Source of the DNA: Phascolomyces articulosus | Lineage: Eukaryota; Mucoromycota; Mucoromycetes; Mucorales; Lichtheimiaceae | DNA length: 64,000 nucleotides | Direction: 5' to 3' | Assembly: GCA_025677815.1 (NCBI GenBank) | Contig: JAIXMP010000001.1 | Span: forward strand, 1,550,001-1,614,000 | Shown here: positions 22,216-34,501 of the stretch, in pieces | Layout of the letters: every line of letters begins with the position of its first letter | Numbering within the stretch: the stretch's first letter is position 1 | The notes under the pieces: model-generated | What the model saw: only the letters and a program-made list of their open reading frames with translations | Databases searched by the model: none | What the model was told of the DNA's origin: nothing | Position numbers and translations under genes: made by a program

Positions 22216-24261
22216 ATGTCCACTTTTCAGATGTTTTTCCATGGACTCAATAGATTTGTTGCCAAGACTTCAACTTCAGACAATAACAATAATAATCAAG
22301 ACTTGAACTCGGGCGATACAACCTCAGAAGATAGTTCTTGTTATGTAGAAACACCAGTCGATCAGGTCGTTGCCGGGCAACCTTCATTATCTCAACCACA
22401 ACAAGTACAACCTTGTGCTCCTATTGTTATACCTACTGCTGTTACTTCACCTATACCCATACAATCTCATTCATCCTCACAACAACAACTTCAACAGCAG
22501 CAGCAACAACAACAACTAGAACAGAGTTATGGTTATCCTTCTCCTGGTCCTTATTTATCACCTCATCCTCAACACCTTACTTCACCTATAAGTGATGTGA
22601 GCTCTCCTGATCGTAATAGAACAAATGGTAAGAAAATAGAAAAATAACGAACAAAACAAAGAAAAAAAAAACACGAAAAAGAAAATCATGTGTCACTAAC
22701 GAAAAAAAAACCTTTTTTTTTTATTTCAGACTTTTTATCCAATCCACAAGCTTCATCGTATGGATCACACTCTTCAATACTTGTCCCTGGTGGTGGTGAA
22801 GATGGATTATGTTTTACAAATCCTCCTTACGATCAAGATTTTATGTTGAGTGATATGTTAATGAATGATCCACAACAACCACAACCCCATCAACTTCCAC
22901 CCAACGCTGATCCAGGGATGCTTTGGTTAACTCCACAACATTCACCAGGTGCAACTTCACAACATAGTCATGGAATGCAACCACCTCCCGCATTGGCTTT
23001 AACTACGACGTCATCAGTGGAAACGAACAATAATAATAATTATATGCAAGTGCGCGGGTCCCGAGCTTCTTCGTGTTCCCAGACGCCATTATTGGCGTTA
23101 GGAGGTTCATCCATTGATAGTTTCGGATCCTTCCAAGCTCCGCCATCACAAGCATCCTCCTATTCACCACCTCATCCTCTTCTCGAGAACAATCCAATGA
23201 ACAATGTGAACAATTTAAATGGAGGTGGCGCCATTGATATCCCCCAACAGCAATCACATCATGGACGACAACAATCCATATCATCTGACTTTATCAATCC
23301 ACATTATATTACCACGCCCATTTTGTCAATTTCCCCTGCACAAGCTTCGTGTAATTCATCTACTATTGGTGCCATGATGGATAATCTTGCTATTGCCTCA
23401 CCTTCAGTTCAATCAGAACATTCTGCTTTTTCACAACAGTTTCATCATCAACAACAACAGCAGCAACAACAACCTTCATCAACAACGACTGAATATTTTG
23501 ATGAAAATGTATTTCAGCAACAACTTCAACAATTACAAGCCAACAATGATAATAGTGGCGTAGCAGCATTCCAAGGTGCAGATTGGGATATTCAAGCTTG
23601 GGTACAACAAACACAACTTTTAGGACCCATGATGTATGAAGAAGAACAGTTTTCTTACCCATACGTGGACGAACAGAATCCTATTTCACCTACTGCAAGT
23701 ATGAATCAAGATCAACAGGTGCAACAATATCAAACGGTACCTTCTTCCAAGGAAGTAGGCTATCAAGAAGTCGTTGTAGTTGAAGAAGGAGATAATGACG
23801 AGGAAGATCTAGTTGAAAAAGGTGAAGAAGAGCAGGGGGAGGAAGAAGATGATGATGACGCTTTACAAGTCCCACAACGGCAACGATCTACATCAACAAG
23901 GGCTCGAAGACGTCAAAAAGCACAACATCAATCTCGTTCATTAACACAACTACGAAACAGACCTCAACGTCGTCCATCACAAAGAGCAAGACGTCCAGCC
24001 CCTGTTCGACGTACGATTCATTATTGCCCTGAATGTAATCATACAAGTGACAGAGCCAACAATATGAAAGAACATGTTCTTACACATGATCCCGATCGTC
24101 CCAAAAATTTTGGATGTGATATTTGTAAAAAGCGATTTGCCAGAAAGTATGATATGGAGCGTCATCGAAAAACGCATGAACGTCGCAAGAAACCACGTTA
24201 CCCTGAAGGTGGCACTCTTGTCATTCGCAAACATCCACTTGTACAGGATGCTGACAAATAA
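22216..24261 (+). CDS. C2H2 zinc-finger transcription factor
   Basis: Two exons, 22216-22627 and 22730-24261, give 647 residues; the GTAAGA donor and TTTCAG acceptor keep phase. Most of the protein is disordered and Gln/Ser/Pro/His-rich with several poly-Gln runs, as in fungal activation domains. An acidic stretch (about residues 525-560) is followed by an Arg-rich basic patch. Two classical fingers lie near the C-terminus: CPECNHTSDRANNMKEHVLT-H (C-x2-C-x12-H-x3-H) and CDICKKRFARKYDMERHRKT-H (same spacing). The inter-finger linker (DPDRPKNFG) is longer than TGEKP. A basic tail follows. Likely a nuclear sequence-specific regulator; the target is unknown. Confidence 0.88.
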
Positions 24262-24526
24262 TTATAGTTTTGTACAGTGTCGTTTGATATATAACTTATA
24301 ACCAACCCAATACACATTCACTCACAATATATACTCACACAACATATCATATTATCATGTATTTAGATTTCCTTTTTATTTTTCTGTATATTTTTCAATT
24401 AACATTGTAATTATTTCTCGTCCTCTTTTTCTTGGATCTTACGTATTATTATATTATATTATTTTATCATTATTTTTTATTATATATTACTTCTTTTTTT
24501 TTTCTTTTTTTTTTTGTTACATATAA

Positions 24527-24548
24527 ACACACACACACACACACACAC
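24527..24548. repeat. (AC)11 microsatellite
   Basis: Eleven uninterrupted AC units downstream of the C2H2 regulator gene. Confidence 0.95.
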
Positions 24549-24769
24549 TTTTTTTCTTTTTTTCTCAATGAAATACATTTTGAATATATTCTTTTTACAA
24601 TAAATTTTTCTCTTTCTTTCTTGTGAGTTTTTTCCTTCAAATTATATAAAACTGTCTTATTCACATGATTGATTTTTATTTTCGGCTTATTCTCTCCCCT
24701 CCCCCCCAATTGACAGTACAGTCTTCCATATAATACTGAATCGTTTTAATTGTTGTTTTTTGATATATT

Positions 24770-24801
<32 letters not shown>

Positions 24802-25100
24802 AAGTATTAGTACCTGATAATCTCTTATCATGTGAAGAAGAAAACTAATAACATAATGCTGTTGATGTGAAAGTAGGATCGCTATGTCACATGGAAGGTT
24901 TCATGGCACCATTATATTATTGGGTGCCGCTCAACTTCTCCTTTTAACAAATGATATATACGTTTTTTTTTTTTGAAACCACAAGATGTAATAATGATGA
25001 TGAAGGTGATCAAATGATTCCATCAATATCTCTCGTGGCACCTTTTAAGTGTTGTATAAATAATGTGTTCATTGTCGCTGTGTTGTGTGTGTGTGGGGGG

Positions 25101-25128
25101 GTAGTAGTAGTAGTAGTAGTAGTAGTAG
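25101..25128. repeat. (GTA)9 microsatellite
   Basis: Nine uninterrupted GTA units directly after a G7 run. Confidence 0.95.
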
Positions 25129-28100
25129 AAGAGCAAAAGTAATACACACAATTCAACACAAAATGTGTGTACAAACACATATACAATTTCCGAATATTCC
25201 GTTTATCAGTTTCATCGGAAGAAATGTCGAGCGAATGAACGAAGAGAGAAAAGAGATCACTAGCCACCACCCGATAGGTTGATAAGTTGTGTTGTTGGTC
25301 AGCCACTACTAAATAGGTGATTGATAACGATGAGAATAAGAGTAAATATTCTCCCTCACCTTATTATTATTATTATTATTTTGTGCTGAGTCTTCTCTAT
25401 TTTACTATGTTTTATTACCATATATGATACATGATAATTGTTTGCTCCTTTCTTGGAAATTGTAATTATTTCATTTCAAGAAATAAAGTATCATATATTA
25501 TAAGTTTTAGTATCATCAATTATTGATTAATATTACTATTGATTTATTTGTTACTTAAAATAATTATGAAAATTTATTTTAAACCAGGTGTTTTCATGAT
25601 GTACTAAACTTTATATTTTAGTCTTTAGTGTTTAAAAAACGTTGATTTGGATCTTACAAAAATAGAATTCGGTGCTATACTTTATTTGAACCTGTGCAAC
25701 AGTATCAAGTTATGGAGTTATACTTAAAATCTGTGCCATCAAAATTGAAATAAAGGAGACAAATCTATAAAGACAATCAAGAAATATATATCTCTTGAAT
25801 CAATAGTTGAATATTTATTGTTTTAAAGAATAACAGCTGACAGTCCTTCTTTATATTTACCATAGAGTTCATGAACTACGTTTCACATTAATTAATAACC
25901 CAACAATAATGTTATTTATGGATGAGATTTTGTAGAAAATACAATATCTTCGCGCAGACCGTAAAGGAGACAATCCATAAAAGAATATTCAACTTTTAAT
26001 CATGTGTTGATCCTTCTATACCGCCGTTATGAAATGAATTAATTGGTTACATGAATAAGCTTTTATGACAACACCATGAGAGTTGTAACGGAGATGATGA
26101 GGATTTGTCATCGACCAGAAATACTTTAATAGGAGTAAATTGTATATTATACAAATGGTAATGGTTGTCGCGTAGTATATATATTTTCCATCCGATCTGT
26201 TTACCGCCCATGCATTACGGATTCAATCAATCATTTTGGTATTATCCTTCCTAACTATACATCCGCCCATCTTTAATGGTCATTTTCATTTTCCTTATTG
26301 CTATTTTTATTTTATTGACATTGTTTAATGGATGTTTCAGATTGTTATTGTTACTATCCAGTATCATTTGGGAAACAATCAAAGCTTTAATAATAAACAA
26401 TCTTCCTAATAATATATTTTATTCTGTTGTTGTAAAAGAAATAAAATACACTAAAAGAATCTGTTGTGCTACCTTTCATCATTTTTGATTCAGCCACTTT
26501 TTTTTATATATAAAAAAGTGACATAATAACAAGCTTTCCTACCTCTCCCCCCAAAAAAAACATCACTATCCATCAGAAAGGTTATTTAACAAAAACAGCG
26601 AAGCACTTTTTTTGTACCATCATTCTACGATGGAAGAAATAGTTTCTTTTTTTCCAGTATAGAAGCGTGAGGGGCCGATCGAAAAGAGAGGTTTAAAAAC
26701 AGAAGGGAAGAAGAGATCACAGGGTCTCACAATACATGTATAACCAATGTATATTGTTATTTACTTTAACGTATATTTCATAGTTGGTATAGTATAACTA
26801 TTTCTTTGGAATATGTAATTGATTATTTTTAAAATCGTCATCATCAATTAAGGTGCATCATCATTTGTTTGATTTATTAGTTTCAGTGACAAGATGTGAT
26901 ATGGTATAAAAAAAAGTTGGGATCCTTTTTCTCCATTATTAGGATATTTCATCTGCAAGCGCCTCAATTTAAAACATGATCTTCTCAACAACAACAAGGG
27001 TCATTCATCATTATTGAAACTTTATTGCTCCTATTTTTATCAAAATAGAAAAACTTTAAATTTATATATAAATTTGAAGTGTTTAATTATATAAAACAAC
27101 ATTTTAAATCACCACACTATCGGTTCATTCGTGTTCTTTATATTAATATTTTTAGATTTCGGTCAGAAATTTTCAGAAAAGGAAAAATGTGTATGCAACG
27201 TGCGCATCTTTCTTTAAGTAAAAAGGGTGACCATCTTTTTTTTCTCTTCGATGATTTATATGCTTATAATTAAAAGAAGTACATCTGATCTTTTTGATTG
27301 TTTAGTTCAACTTGTTAACATCGGATATATCCGTTCCTGGTTAATAAAAACAAGTTTATGTTGAAGAAATGATCTGAGTGAGGAAGAGATACTCTTTTTT
27401 TTAATTAATTGAATTAATAATAATAGTATCATTCTATTCAGAAAACACACATCACCATTATGAACCATATGTGTGAAAAAAAAAACAAAAAACAAAAAAT
27501 AGTTGTACAAATTATAAAGTTGAGCGCCGCATCGATTGATTCATGGTTAGACCCATTACTTTATTAGAATAACACATCAAGTAAAGAAAAAGATCGATCA
27601 CAGAAGACGAAAAAATAATAGTAATATACAGCACTCCTTATTCTTTACTTCTCTCCCCCCCCAACAAGTACCCGATCCATCATCACCCCACACCACAACA
27701 CATAACGGTTGAAGTAAACATGAAATAACATCATTCCATGGAGTAGTATACTATTATATCATCATATAATAATAATAATAATAAACTACTCCCATTGAAT
27801 AAGAATGATATACTTGATATACATATGATCGCGCGATTCGATTCCGAACGAATGGTTTGATATGGCCGAAATCTTGTGCATATCATGTGAATTCTTCGTC
27901 CGAACATCCGTTCTTTGTCAAAAACATTATTATATCATTCCTCTTTCATTCGGTCCAATACTTTGTCAAAAGATAATAGGCACGTATATAGAATGCCATT
28001 TTTGTATATATTATATATACAGCATTGGATATACATTTGTTTTTAAATAAAATGCTCTTTACTTTTTCATCAGAAAAATACTTTCATTCTACTATATAAA

Positions 28101-29516
28101 AGGATCAGTCAACAACCATTTTTTTTCTTGTAATATAGTATATAAAAATAGTAACGATAAGCTCACGAATAATCATAAGCTATCATGGATATAGAAGTTG
28201 GTGCTATTGTTCCATAGTAACTGCGAAAATAAGTGTAATTCTCACTTCTTTGACGAAACTTCTTGTGGAGAAGAAGTGATCTGGGGCATGGTCAAATAGG
28301 AAATCAGATATTATAATGAGCTTGTAAATATGTAATACCGTTACAGGGAAAAGAAAGGTTTGGTGTAAAAAAATATTGATGACTGGGATGGCTACGCAAA
28401 TGAAATAAAAAAATAACGATAACAAATGCTGCGTAAAAATGAACACTGATATATTGTTCAGATTTGACTATTGATTTAATAAGATGGTTATGTAACATGA
28501 TGTATAATTAGGATCAACGCATTATAGAGTAGACGATCGAACGCTTTACAATAGTATCTTAAATCATTATCAGTAAAATCCAATCATACATGTTTCGTAC
28601 ACTATTTGCAATTATAAAATCTGAGTCGTTTTTAATAACACACGGTACGTGTCTATGAACCTAAATATTATTGCTGCAACACCGCGTCTTACTCATATAG
28701 ACGCTTTTTTTTTCGAATTTCGGAAAAGAAGAATAAACCATCACTTTTATTTTAAAACCATGCTGTTAGAACCTTCGATCCTGGTGTCAATAAACTCTCG
28801 AGACTAAAAGTCCATCATGACATGACAAGTTTCGTAGTAACAAAATTTCGATAATACGAAGAGTATTATATTAAGTTAGTACTATAAGCAGAATTATCGT
28901 TCATCCCCCCTCCCAAGAAAGCAGTGCTCAAGAAAAAGTGCTAAAAGTAGAAAAATACAGTCCTGGCTGGATTGGCACTGTATATCTGTAGAAAAAAGGA
29001 GTTTTAGCATCACATCATGGTATTTTTTTCTAATGAATCTGTTGCCATAACAACATCTTTTTATTTTGTTTTTTTTTTTTTAAAAAAAAAAGGCGCTGCC
29101 ACCTAAATAAGTGAGCAGGCCGTTTATTTACACTGTTCTTAATATTATTATTAATAACACTTTATTACATATTTATTGTGTTTGATTAACGTGTTTAGTA
29201 ACTTGTGATTTAAAAATACGATATTATGTGTGAACAGCGTGTTTGTAACCTGTGATTAATTCAATATTAAGATAGGTGCGAATTCTTTTTCCTTAGCTCT
29301 TCACTAAAAAATGCAAGCTAATGAGGTAAATTTATTTGTTCATCTTTATTTTTTATTATATGCAAGTTTAACAAGTTTAAATTCATTATTATTTTTTTCT
29401 GCGTCACGTAGAAATTCATGCATTGATTAAAAGCCGATTGACAAAATGCATGTAAAAAAATAGACAATGTCAAATAAGAAGGATTTAAATGAAAGAGTAA
29501 AAGAAAAAGTTTTTGC

Positions 29517-29903
29517 TTGAAACGTATATATGATAGCATTTTTGAAGTATTTCAAATGACCTGCCGAGACTTTGTACATATTGACGCCAGAATCGAAGGA
29601 TTTATCGTTTGTTTCTGTTGCAAAGATAAGATCAATCTTTTCGCAGCATCACTACAGTACTTGGGAAAAGTGTTTTACTATATCGAACACAAACGAGAGG
29701 ATATTACGAGGATACTGGCTGTCGTTGGAGTATTTAAAACTAGTGTTGATACGTCATTAGGTTCCATGTACACAGCATATAATGGCTTTAACAAACCGAC
29801 ACTCCATATTGTCGATATTGATTCAATTATGAATTTCGCAGGTGTATTGACATGGTTTTATTCGACATTACTGGATATGGACAAAGATGAAGTCACCAAT
29901 TAA
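29517..29903 (+). CDS. Orphan reading frame, possible gene fragment
   Basis: An open stretch of about 128 codons without an early ATG (the first ATG is at codon 14, MTCRDFVHIDARIEGF). Amino-acid make-up is protein-like: DARIEGFIVCFCCKDKINLF, ASLQYLGKVFYYIEHKREDI and NKPTLHIVDIDSIMNFAGVL. Shortly after the stop, another frame reads MRLQDLQLEMTICYLKQKCE and ends at a TAA near 29990, as if one frame had been split. The family is not recognised. It may be the last exon of a lineage-specific multicopy gene or a decayed copy; no upstream exon could be placed. Confidence 0.35.
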   Translation: MKRIYDSIFEVFQMTCRDFVHIDARIEGFIVCFCCKDKINLFAASLQYLGKVFYYIEHKREDITRILAVVGVFKTSVDTSLGSMYTAYNGFNKPTLHIVDIDSIMNFAGVLTWFYSTLLDMDKDEVTN

Positions 29904-30305
29904 CCATGAGATTACAGGACTTACAGCTGGAGATGACAATTTGTTATTTAAAACAAAAATGTGAACATCTAATAGGCATCCTGTTGAAATAATAAAAAAA
30001 GGTGATTTATTTCATTTTCTCTTATTTTAGCATACTATTTTAATTTTTTTTTATTTCTTTGTTATGCAATAACATACATTAAGGTATGGTTTTTGATGTA
30101 TTGGGATATATTTTTGAAAATTGCAGCTTGGAAATATCTTAACATCCACTCATCCTGCAAAATTAATATTCCATGCATTGTATACACCGGCTCAAACTGT
30201 TAGGAAACTGCAATCAAAATGAGAACTACAGGTTGCATTACGCCTTTTATTCTTTTGTGCGTCATCTTATTTTTCAAAGTTCTTAGCAATTGTTTGTCTT
30301 ATTAT

Positions 30306-30594
30306 CTGCAATCAAGAGTCCAAACTATTATGTAAGTGTATTCATTTATATTGCATAAAAGTGTCGTATAAAAGTTATAGTCAAACAAAGTACAATATGT
30401 TAACAATCTTACTTAAATAATGAAGAATTCGTTGAGGGCTACAAGTTGCGTCACACTTTTTCTCATCTTGCCTGCATTCAAGAGTTCAAACTACCATGTA
30501 AGTGTATTCATTTATATCGCATAAAAATGCCGTATATAACTTATAGTCAAACAGATTACAATATGTGACAATCTTATTTAAATAATAAATGATT
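30306..30594 (+). repeat. Two-unit direct repeat, about 124 bp each, 166 bp apart
   Basis: Unit 1 (about 30306-30429) and unit 2 (about 30472-30594) align along their length, sharing blocks such as TGTAAGTGTATTCATTTATAT and TTATAGTCAAACA. The similarity extends upstream at lower quality (CTACAGGTTGC near 30228 versus CTACAAGTTGC near 30440). Each unit follows a short ATG frame with a signal-peptide-like start (MRTTGCITPFILLCVILFFK and MKNSLRATSCVTLFLILPAF), and each shows GTAAGTG at the same place, as a splice donor would. Confidence 0.75.
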
Positions 30595-30654
30595 CCTCTT
30601 CCAAATTTCTCAAACGAGGTCTTCCATTTTACATGTTAGACAGACGAACTTGAC

Positions 30655-31095
30655 GGTTTCTGCAAGACTGTACGCTGCACTTCTTTATTTTTACATATAT
30701 TTTCATTCTTGAAGGTTATGTATGCACCTTCCGCTAGAGTTTTGGGACCTTGTCTCGCTTGGCTTTGTCTGCACGACTTTAGTAGCAGGGATGTGTACTC
30801 TTCACTTCTTATTTTTACTATACATTACACCTTTTTTTATTATATATTGTATCTGTCCTTGAAGGATATGTGCGCGCCTGGAGTTTTGGGAGCTTGTCTA
30901 TTTTGACTGCCCTGCAAGACTTTGGTAGCAAGGATGTGTACCCTTCACGCGCCTGGAGTTTTGGGGCCTTGTCTCGTTATTCCATTCTCTCTCTCTCTCT
31001 CACTAATTCTTTTACTACTTGATCATCACTAACACTCTTTTTTATGCTGCTATGACTTTGTCTGCAAAACTTTTGTAGCAGGGGTGTGCGACTCT
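30655..31095 (+). repeat. Degenerate tandem array with a Cys-containing module
   Basis: Four diverged copies of a core (GTCTGCAAGACTTTGGTAGC-like) occur at about 30655-30683, 30765-30801, 30908-30944 and 31057-31095. A second shared block (CGCCTGGAGTTTTGGG-like) occurs near 30725, 30868 and 30949. Read in one frame, the cores give FCKTVRCT, FVCTTLVAGMCTL, LPCKTLVARMCTL and FVCKTFVAGVCDS. Copy spacing is uneven (110-150 bp). No continuous gene could be assembled. Confidence 0.6.
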
Positions 31096-31990
31096 TCCTT
31101 TTTTCTATTTCGAAGGACACCTGTTTTGGAGTTTGAATTTTCACAACAACCATCAAGTAAAACTACATCTCATGAAAGTTGATCGTTACCACGCTCATCT
31201 GTTCCTCAAAAATCAACAGTCTGCAGGAGCCCATTTCACCCGAAATACCTTGAATCAGATATATATCTTTCGTTTTATGCAAGCACCTGAAGGGTCTCAG
31301 TATCAATTGGGCTCGTTAAACAGCGATTTTCCCAGAACCAGAGCGATCACGTACAAAGACAAAAAAAAATACGATGTATCTTTTTGCTTAACCTTTCTTT
31401 TGAATGATTGTTGTAACATGAAACACAATACCAATGAAAGCTTTAATAAAATAATAATAATAAGTAGTGAAGGATTGGTGTTTGTTTATCATCAGTAAAG
31501 ATTAAATATGCCTGGGTCACTCTGCATATTCATTGCTATATAAGGATAATTGTTTACCTTCGATAAGATGCAACATCTAAAAAACCTTTCGCATTATATA
31601 TTTTACGAACTCATTATGACTCTTTTTTTTTTCTTTACATAACAATCCCTTCGATTCATTTTCTCATTAAGCTTAATCAATATATATATTATATATTAAA
31701 CAAGTAAACAACTTTAATTGTCTTTTAATTATTACAATAAAAAATAACTAACAAAAATTGCTCAGTAGCTGCATTTAACAAGTAGAATAGGAAGCGTATC
31801 AAATTAATCATGTTAAAAAAACAAAAGGAAAATTCCTTTTTTTAAAATTGGTAATGTGAATTTATACAGAGGATTATGTACAACTATGTGTAAAGAAAAG
31901 AGAGAAATGAAAAGAAGGTGGTAGGGAGAATAGTATGTGCTATGATAAATGTAGGTGGTATATAAATATAATATAAAATATGTAAAATGA

Positions 31991-34501
31991 TTAAGTTTGA
32001 GAGGAAGGTGGATTTCTGTTTGGTGCGGGTAATGGTTGTATTTGAGGTTGTTGTGGTGTTAAAACAACTAGCCTTGGTTGTCCTTGAAAACTATTTATTG
32101 AGGGCGCTGGCATTGTTGATAGAGGTGGTACTGCTGGAATAGGGGCAATCGGTAATGGTGCTGGTGCTGGTGCTGCAATATTATCAGCTGACAGCTGGAT
32201 AATATTGGTATTATTATTGTTATTATTGTCCTTATTATTATTATTATTACTGTGATTATTATTATTCATTGTGACATCATTACCATTCTCATCCTCATCA
32301 TCAGATAATGTCAAATCAATAAAGTTGGCTGGTGTTCGTCGTTGAGCAGGAGGAGTATCTCGTGTAGGTAATTCTTCTGATGCTGGTCGTTTCACTCCTC
32401 TTAGTTCAATTGCCCCTTCAGCGTCATCATCTTCGTTGTCATCGTCAATTATTGTAATTGCTGTATCTGCTGTTGCACTTGATAATCGATTGTTTGTTGG
32501 ATGGGAACTTGATGCAGATGTGGAACTAGCAGCATCCGATACATCAGGTTCCTCTTTAACTTGCTGTACTTCTCCACTAGGTCCAATTCGTACAGTGTCA
32601 GCATGCTGTCCAACAGTATTTAAGATATCTTTAAAATAACCATCCACAATTAAATCATCATAGGAAGCAATAGATTTATAACATGCTGGGCAAGACCAAG
32701 TTGGCGTTTGTTCATTCATTTTTAGAAACGTAAAGGCTTCAAAACATTGTGCATGACTACACATCTTTGATCGAATAGGTGTTTGGATGCGGGTGAAGCC
32801 AAGCTATATATATTATTCGGCGATTAGTATTTTATATTTTCGGTTTTTTCTTTTATTTTAAGGACTATGGATCAAAGATTTTTGAATATTTTTACTTACA
32901 GGGCACCTCATTGATATAGATTCAAACTCTACCACAATATCAGCTTCTTCTTTTTGCTTTCGAACTATTGACGAAACCACATAATATTGCATATCATCAG
33001 TTTTATATTTCGTTCGTTGGGACGATATTATCGTATAATCTAAAGCAATCTTTGCATCTCACTTCATTTCGCATCCAGTTGCCTCCTTATTATTTCTTAT
33101 TACTTACATTGTTTAAGTATTTCATCCTTACTAACGGTATTTTTGTTTATAAGTTTTTGAACCAAAGATTCCACAGAATGTCGACGCACCAAACGTATAC
33201 AAGCAGCGAATTCCTATTACATCATCCAGATATCTGATCAATTACACTTTCTTTCAATCCCCTTTCTTGTTTTCTTATATATATTTGACTTACTGAGCCG
33301 CTCGCGGCATAGATCATTTCGATTTTATTTGAACTAGCAATGTTTAAATGCCGCGTAACATCAGGTGGATGGATCGTACCAGGATTTCCTTTAATACCAC
33401 GGAAGTTCTATAAAATTATATAAAATATGTTATTACGCAACGCAATGTTCCAATTTCTATAAACGGTAATAGTGAACAATAAATATTCTTACCTGACCAG
33501 AAAGAACCTGCACACCATTTACTTTTATATCGCAGATATCAGGAAATTCTATGATTTGGGGTTGATTTGTTCCTCGAAATTTTGAACAAAAGATTCGTAT
33601 TTCATGTCCACCATTGTTGATTAATTGTTGTTGTCCACCACTCAAAGTAAACGTGAACGTTCGCTGTGCTCTACCATGGACCGAGACTATGATATATATC
33701 CAAAATAATTATATTATTTAAACAAGCGCAGTCAAAATTATCTATCATTATCGATCGCTTCCTCCTCTCCTCCCCTATTTCACTTCTTTCTCCATCAACA
33801 TCTCCAGGGAAATTTCATTACCTGAGCAAAGTACTGGGCGAGTGATTTCATGTACGGTTTCAAAATATGGACCATGTTTATATAATAAGGAAACAAAGGT
33901 AGGTTGTCTATTTTGTGGAAGAGGTACTCGATATTGCTGTGCACGTTGCATATTAGCATTTGGTATTTGTACTGGTAGTGCTCGGCCCATACGTGCCTCC
34001 AATTTTCCATCTTTTTGAATCCAATGATATCTATATACAAATACATGTTCTCACCATTAATAAAAAATCATGTATTTGGGGTTTTTATAACTTTCATTTC
34101 CAAGAAAAAGAGTGTTTAATAATGCATGTACCTTCTCTCAAGCGAATTCATTTTCTGTATTACTCTATTCAACTGATCGGATTGGCGTCCTTTAATGTAA
34201 CCAACAATGGTTAAAGTGATCCGATTTATTAGAGCCAATTTATTACCAGTTGGCGAAAGCCGTGCTGATGAATGCGTAGGAAGCCGTGAATTAATGTCTA
34301 CCATAACTTCTTTCAAGTCGACAACCCGGAAATAGGTTAATGGTAAACGTAATGTCGTTTCCTTTATTGTTTAAAATAATTAAGGTGAATTCAGTATCTC
34401 ATTAATTATCCAGTAAAAAATTATAAACGTTAGAATATAACAATTAATATAAATCTATTGCTTACCACCAGTTCAGGACGATCTACATTTCGATAATCCA
34501 T
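31991..34501 (-). CDS. PIAS/SIZ-type SUMO E3 ligase (SP-RING)
   Basis: Eight exons: 34466-34501, 34132-34361, 33822-34030, 33493-33686, 33294-33407, 33108-33213, 32900-33039 and 31991-32803; 1842 nt, 613 residues, all phases kept. Order: a SAP-like N-terminal region (LKEVMVDINSRLPTHSSARL), a PINIT domain (about residues 110-265, with RTFTFTLSGGQQQ and RGIKGNPGTIHPPDVTRHLN), and an SP-RING (about 338-386) with RCPLGFTRIQTPIRSKMCSH and SCPAC, which recruits the SUMO-loaded E2. The C-terminal tail holds two SUMO-interacting motifs (ITIIDDD at about 459 and FIDLTLSDDE at about 504) and a VKEE sumoylation site (Lys about 426). It is nuclear by family. The tail is Asn- and Pro-rich. Confidence 0.92.

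Larger units (their letters stand above)
24262..29516. other. Gene-free region of about 5.3 kb with microsatellites
   Basis: After the C2H2 gene there is no supportable gene for 5.3 kb. It holds (AC)11 at 24527-24548, an AT tract passing into (AG)n near 24771-24800, (GTA)9 at 25101-25128, and an imperfect inverted repeat CACTTTTTT/AAAAAAGTG at 26495-26520. All open frames seen are short and AT-driven. Confidence 0.55.
29904..31990. other. Non-genic region with direct repeats and degenerate array
   Basis: Contains the two-unit direct repeat (30306-30594) and the degenerate array (30655-31095) described separately. An AT-rich stretch follows to the end of the PIAS gene. The open frame at 31133-31498 is not convincing as a gene. 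Confidence 0.5.

Noticed and set aside
23003..24234. Minus-strand frames across the C2H2 gene
   Set aside because: Antisense to poly-Gln and zinc-finger coding sequence with no independent signal.
31133..31498. 121-codon frame after the degenerate array
   Set aside because: No ATG at the start, A/T-driven second half (IIIIISSEG), and no motif; not enough to call a gene.
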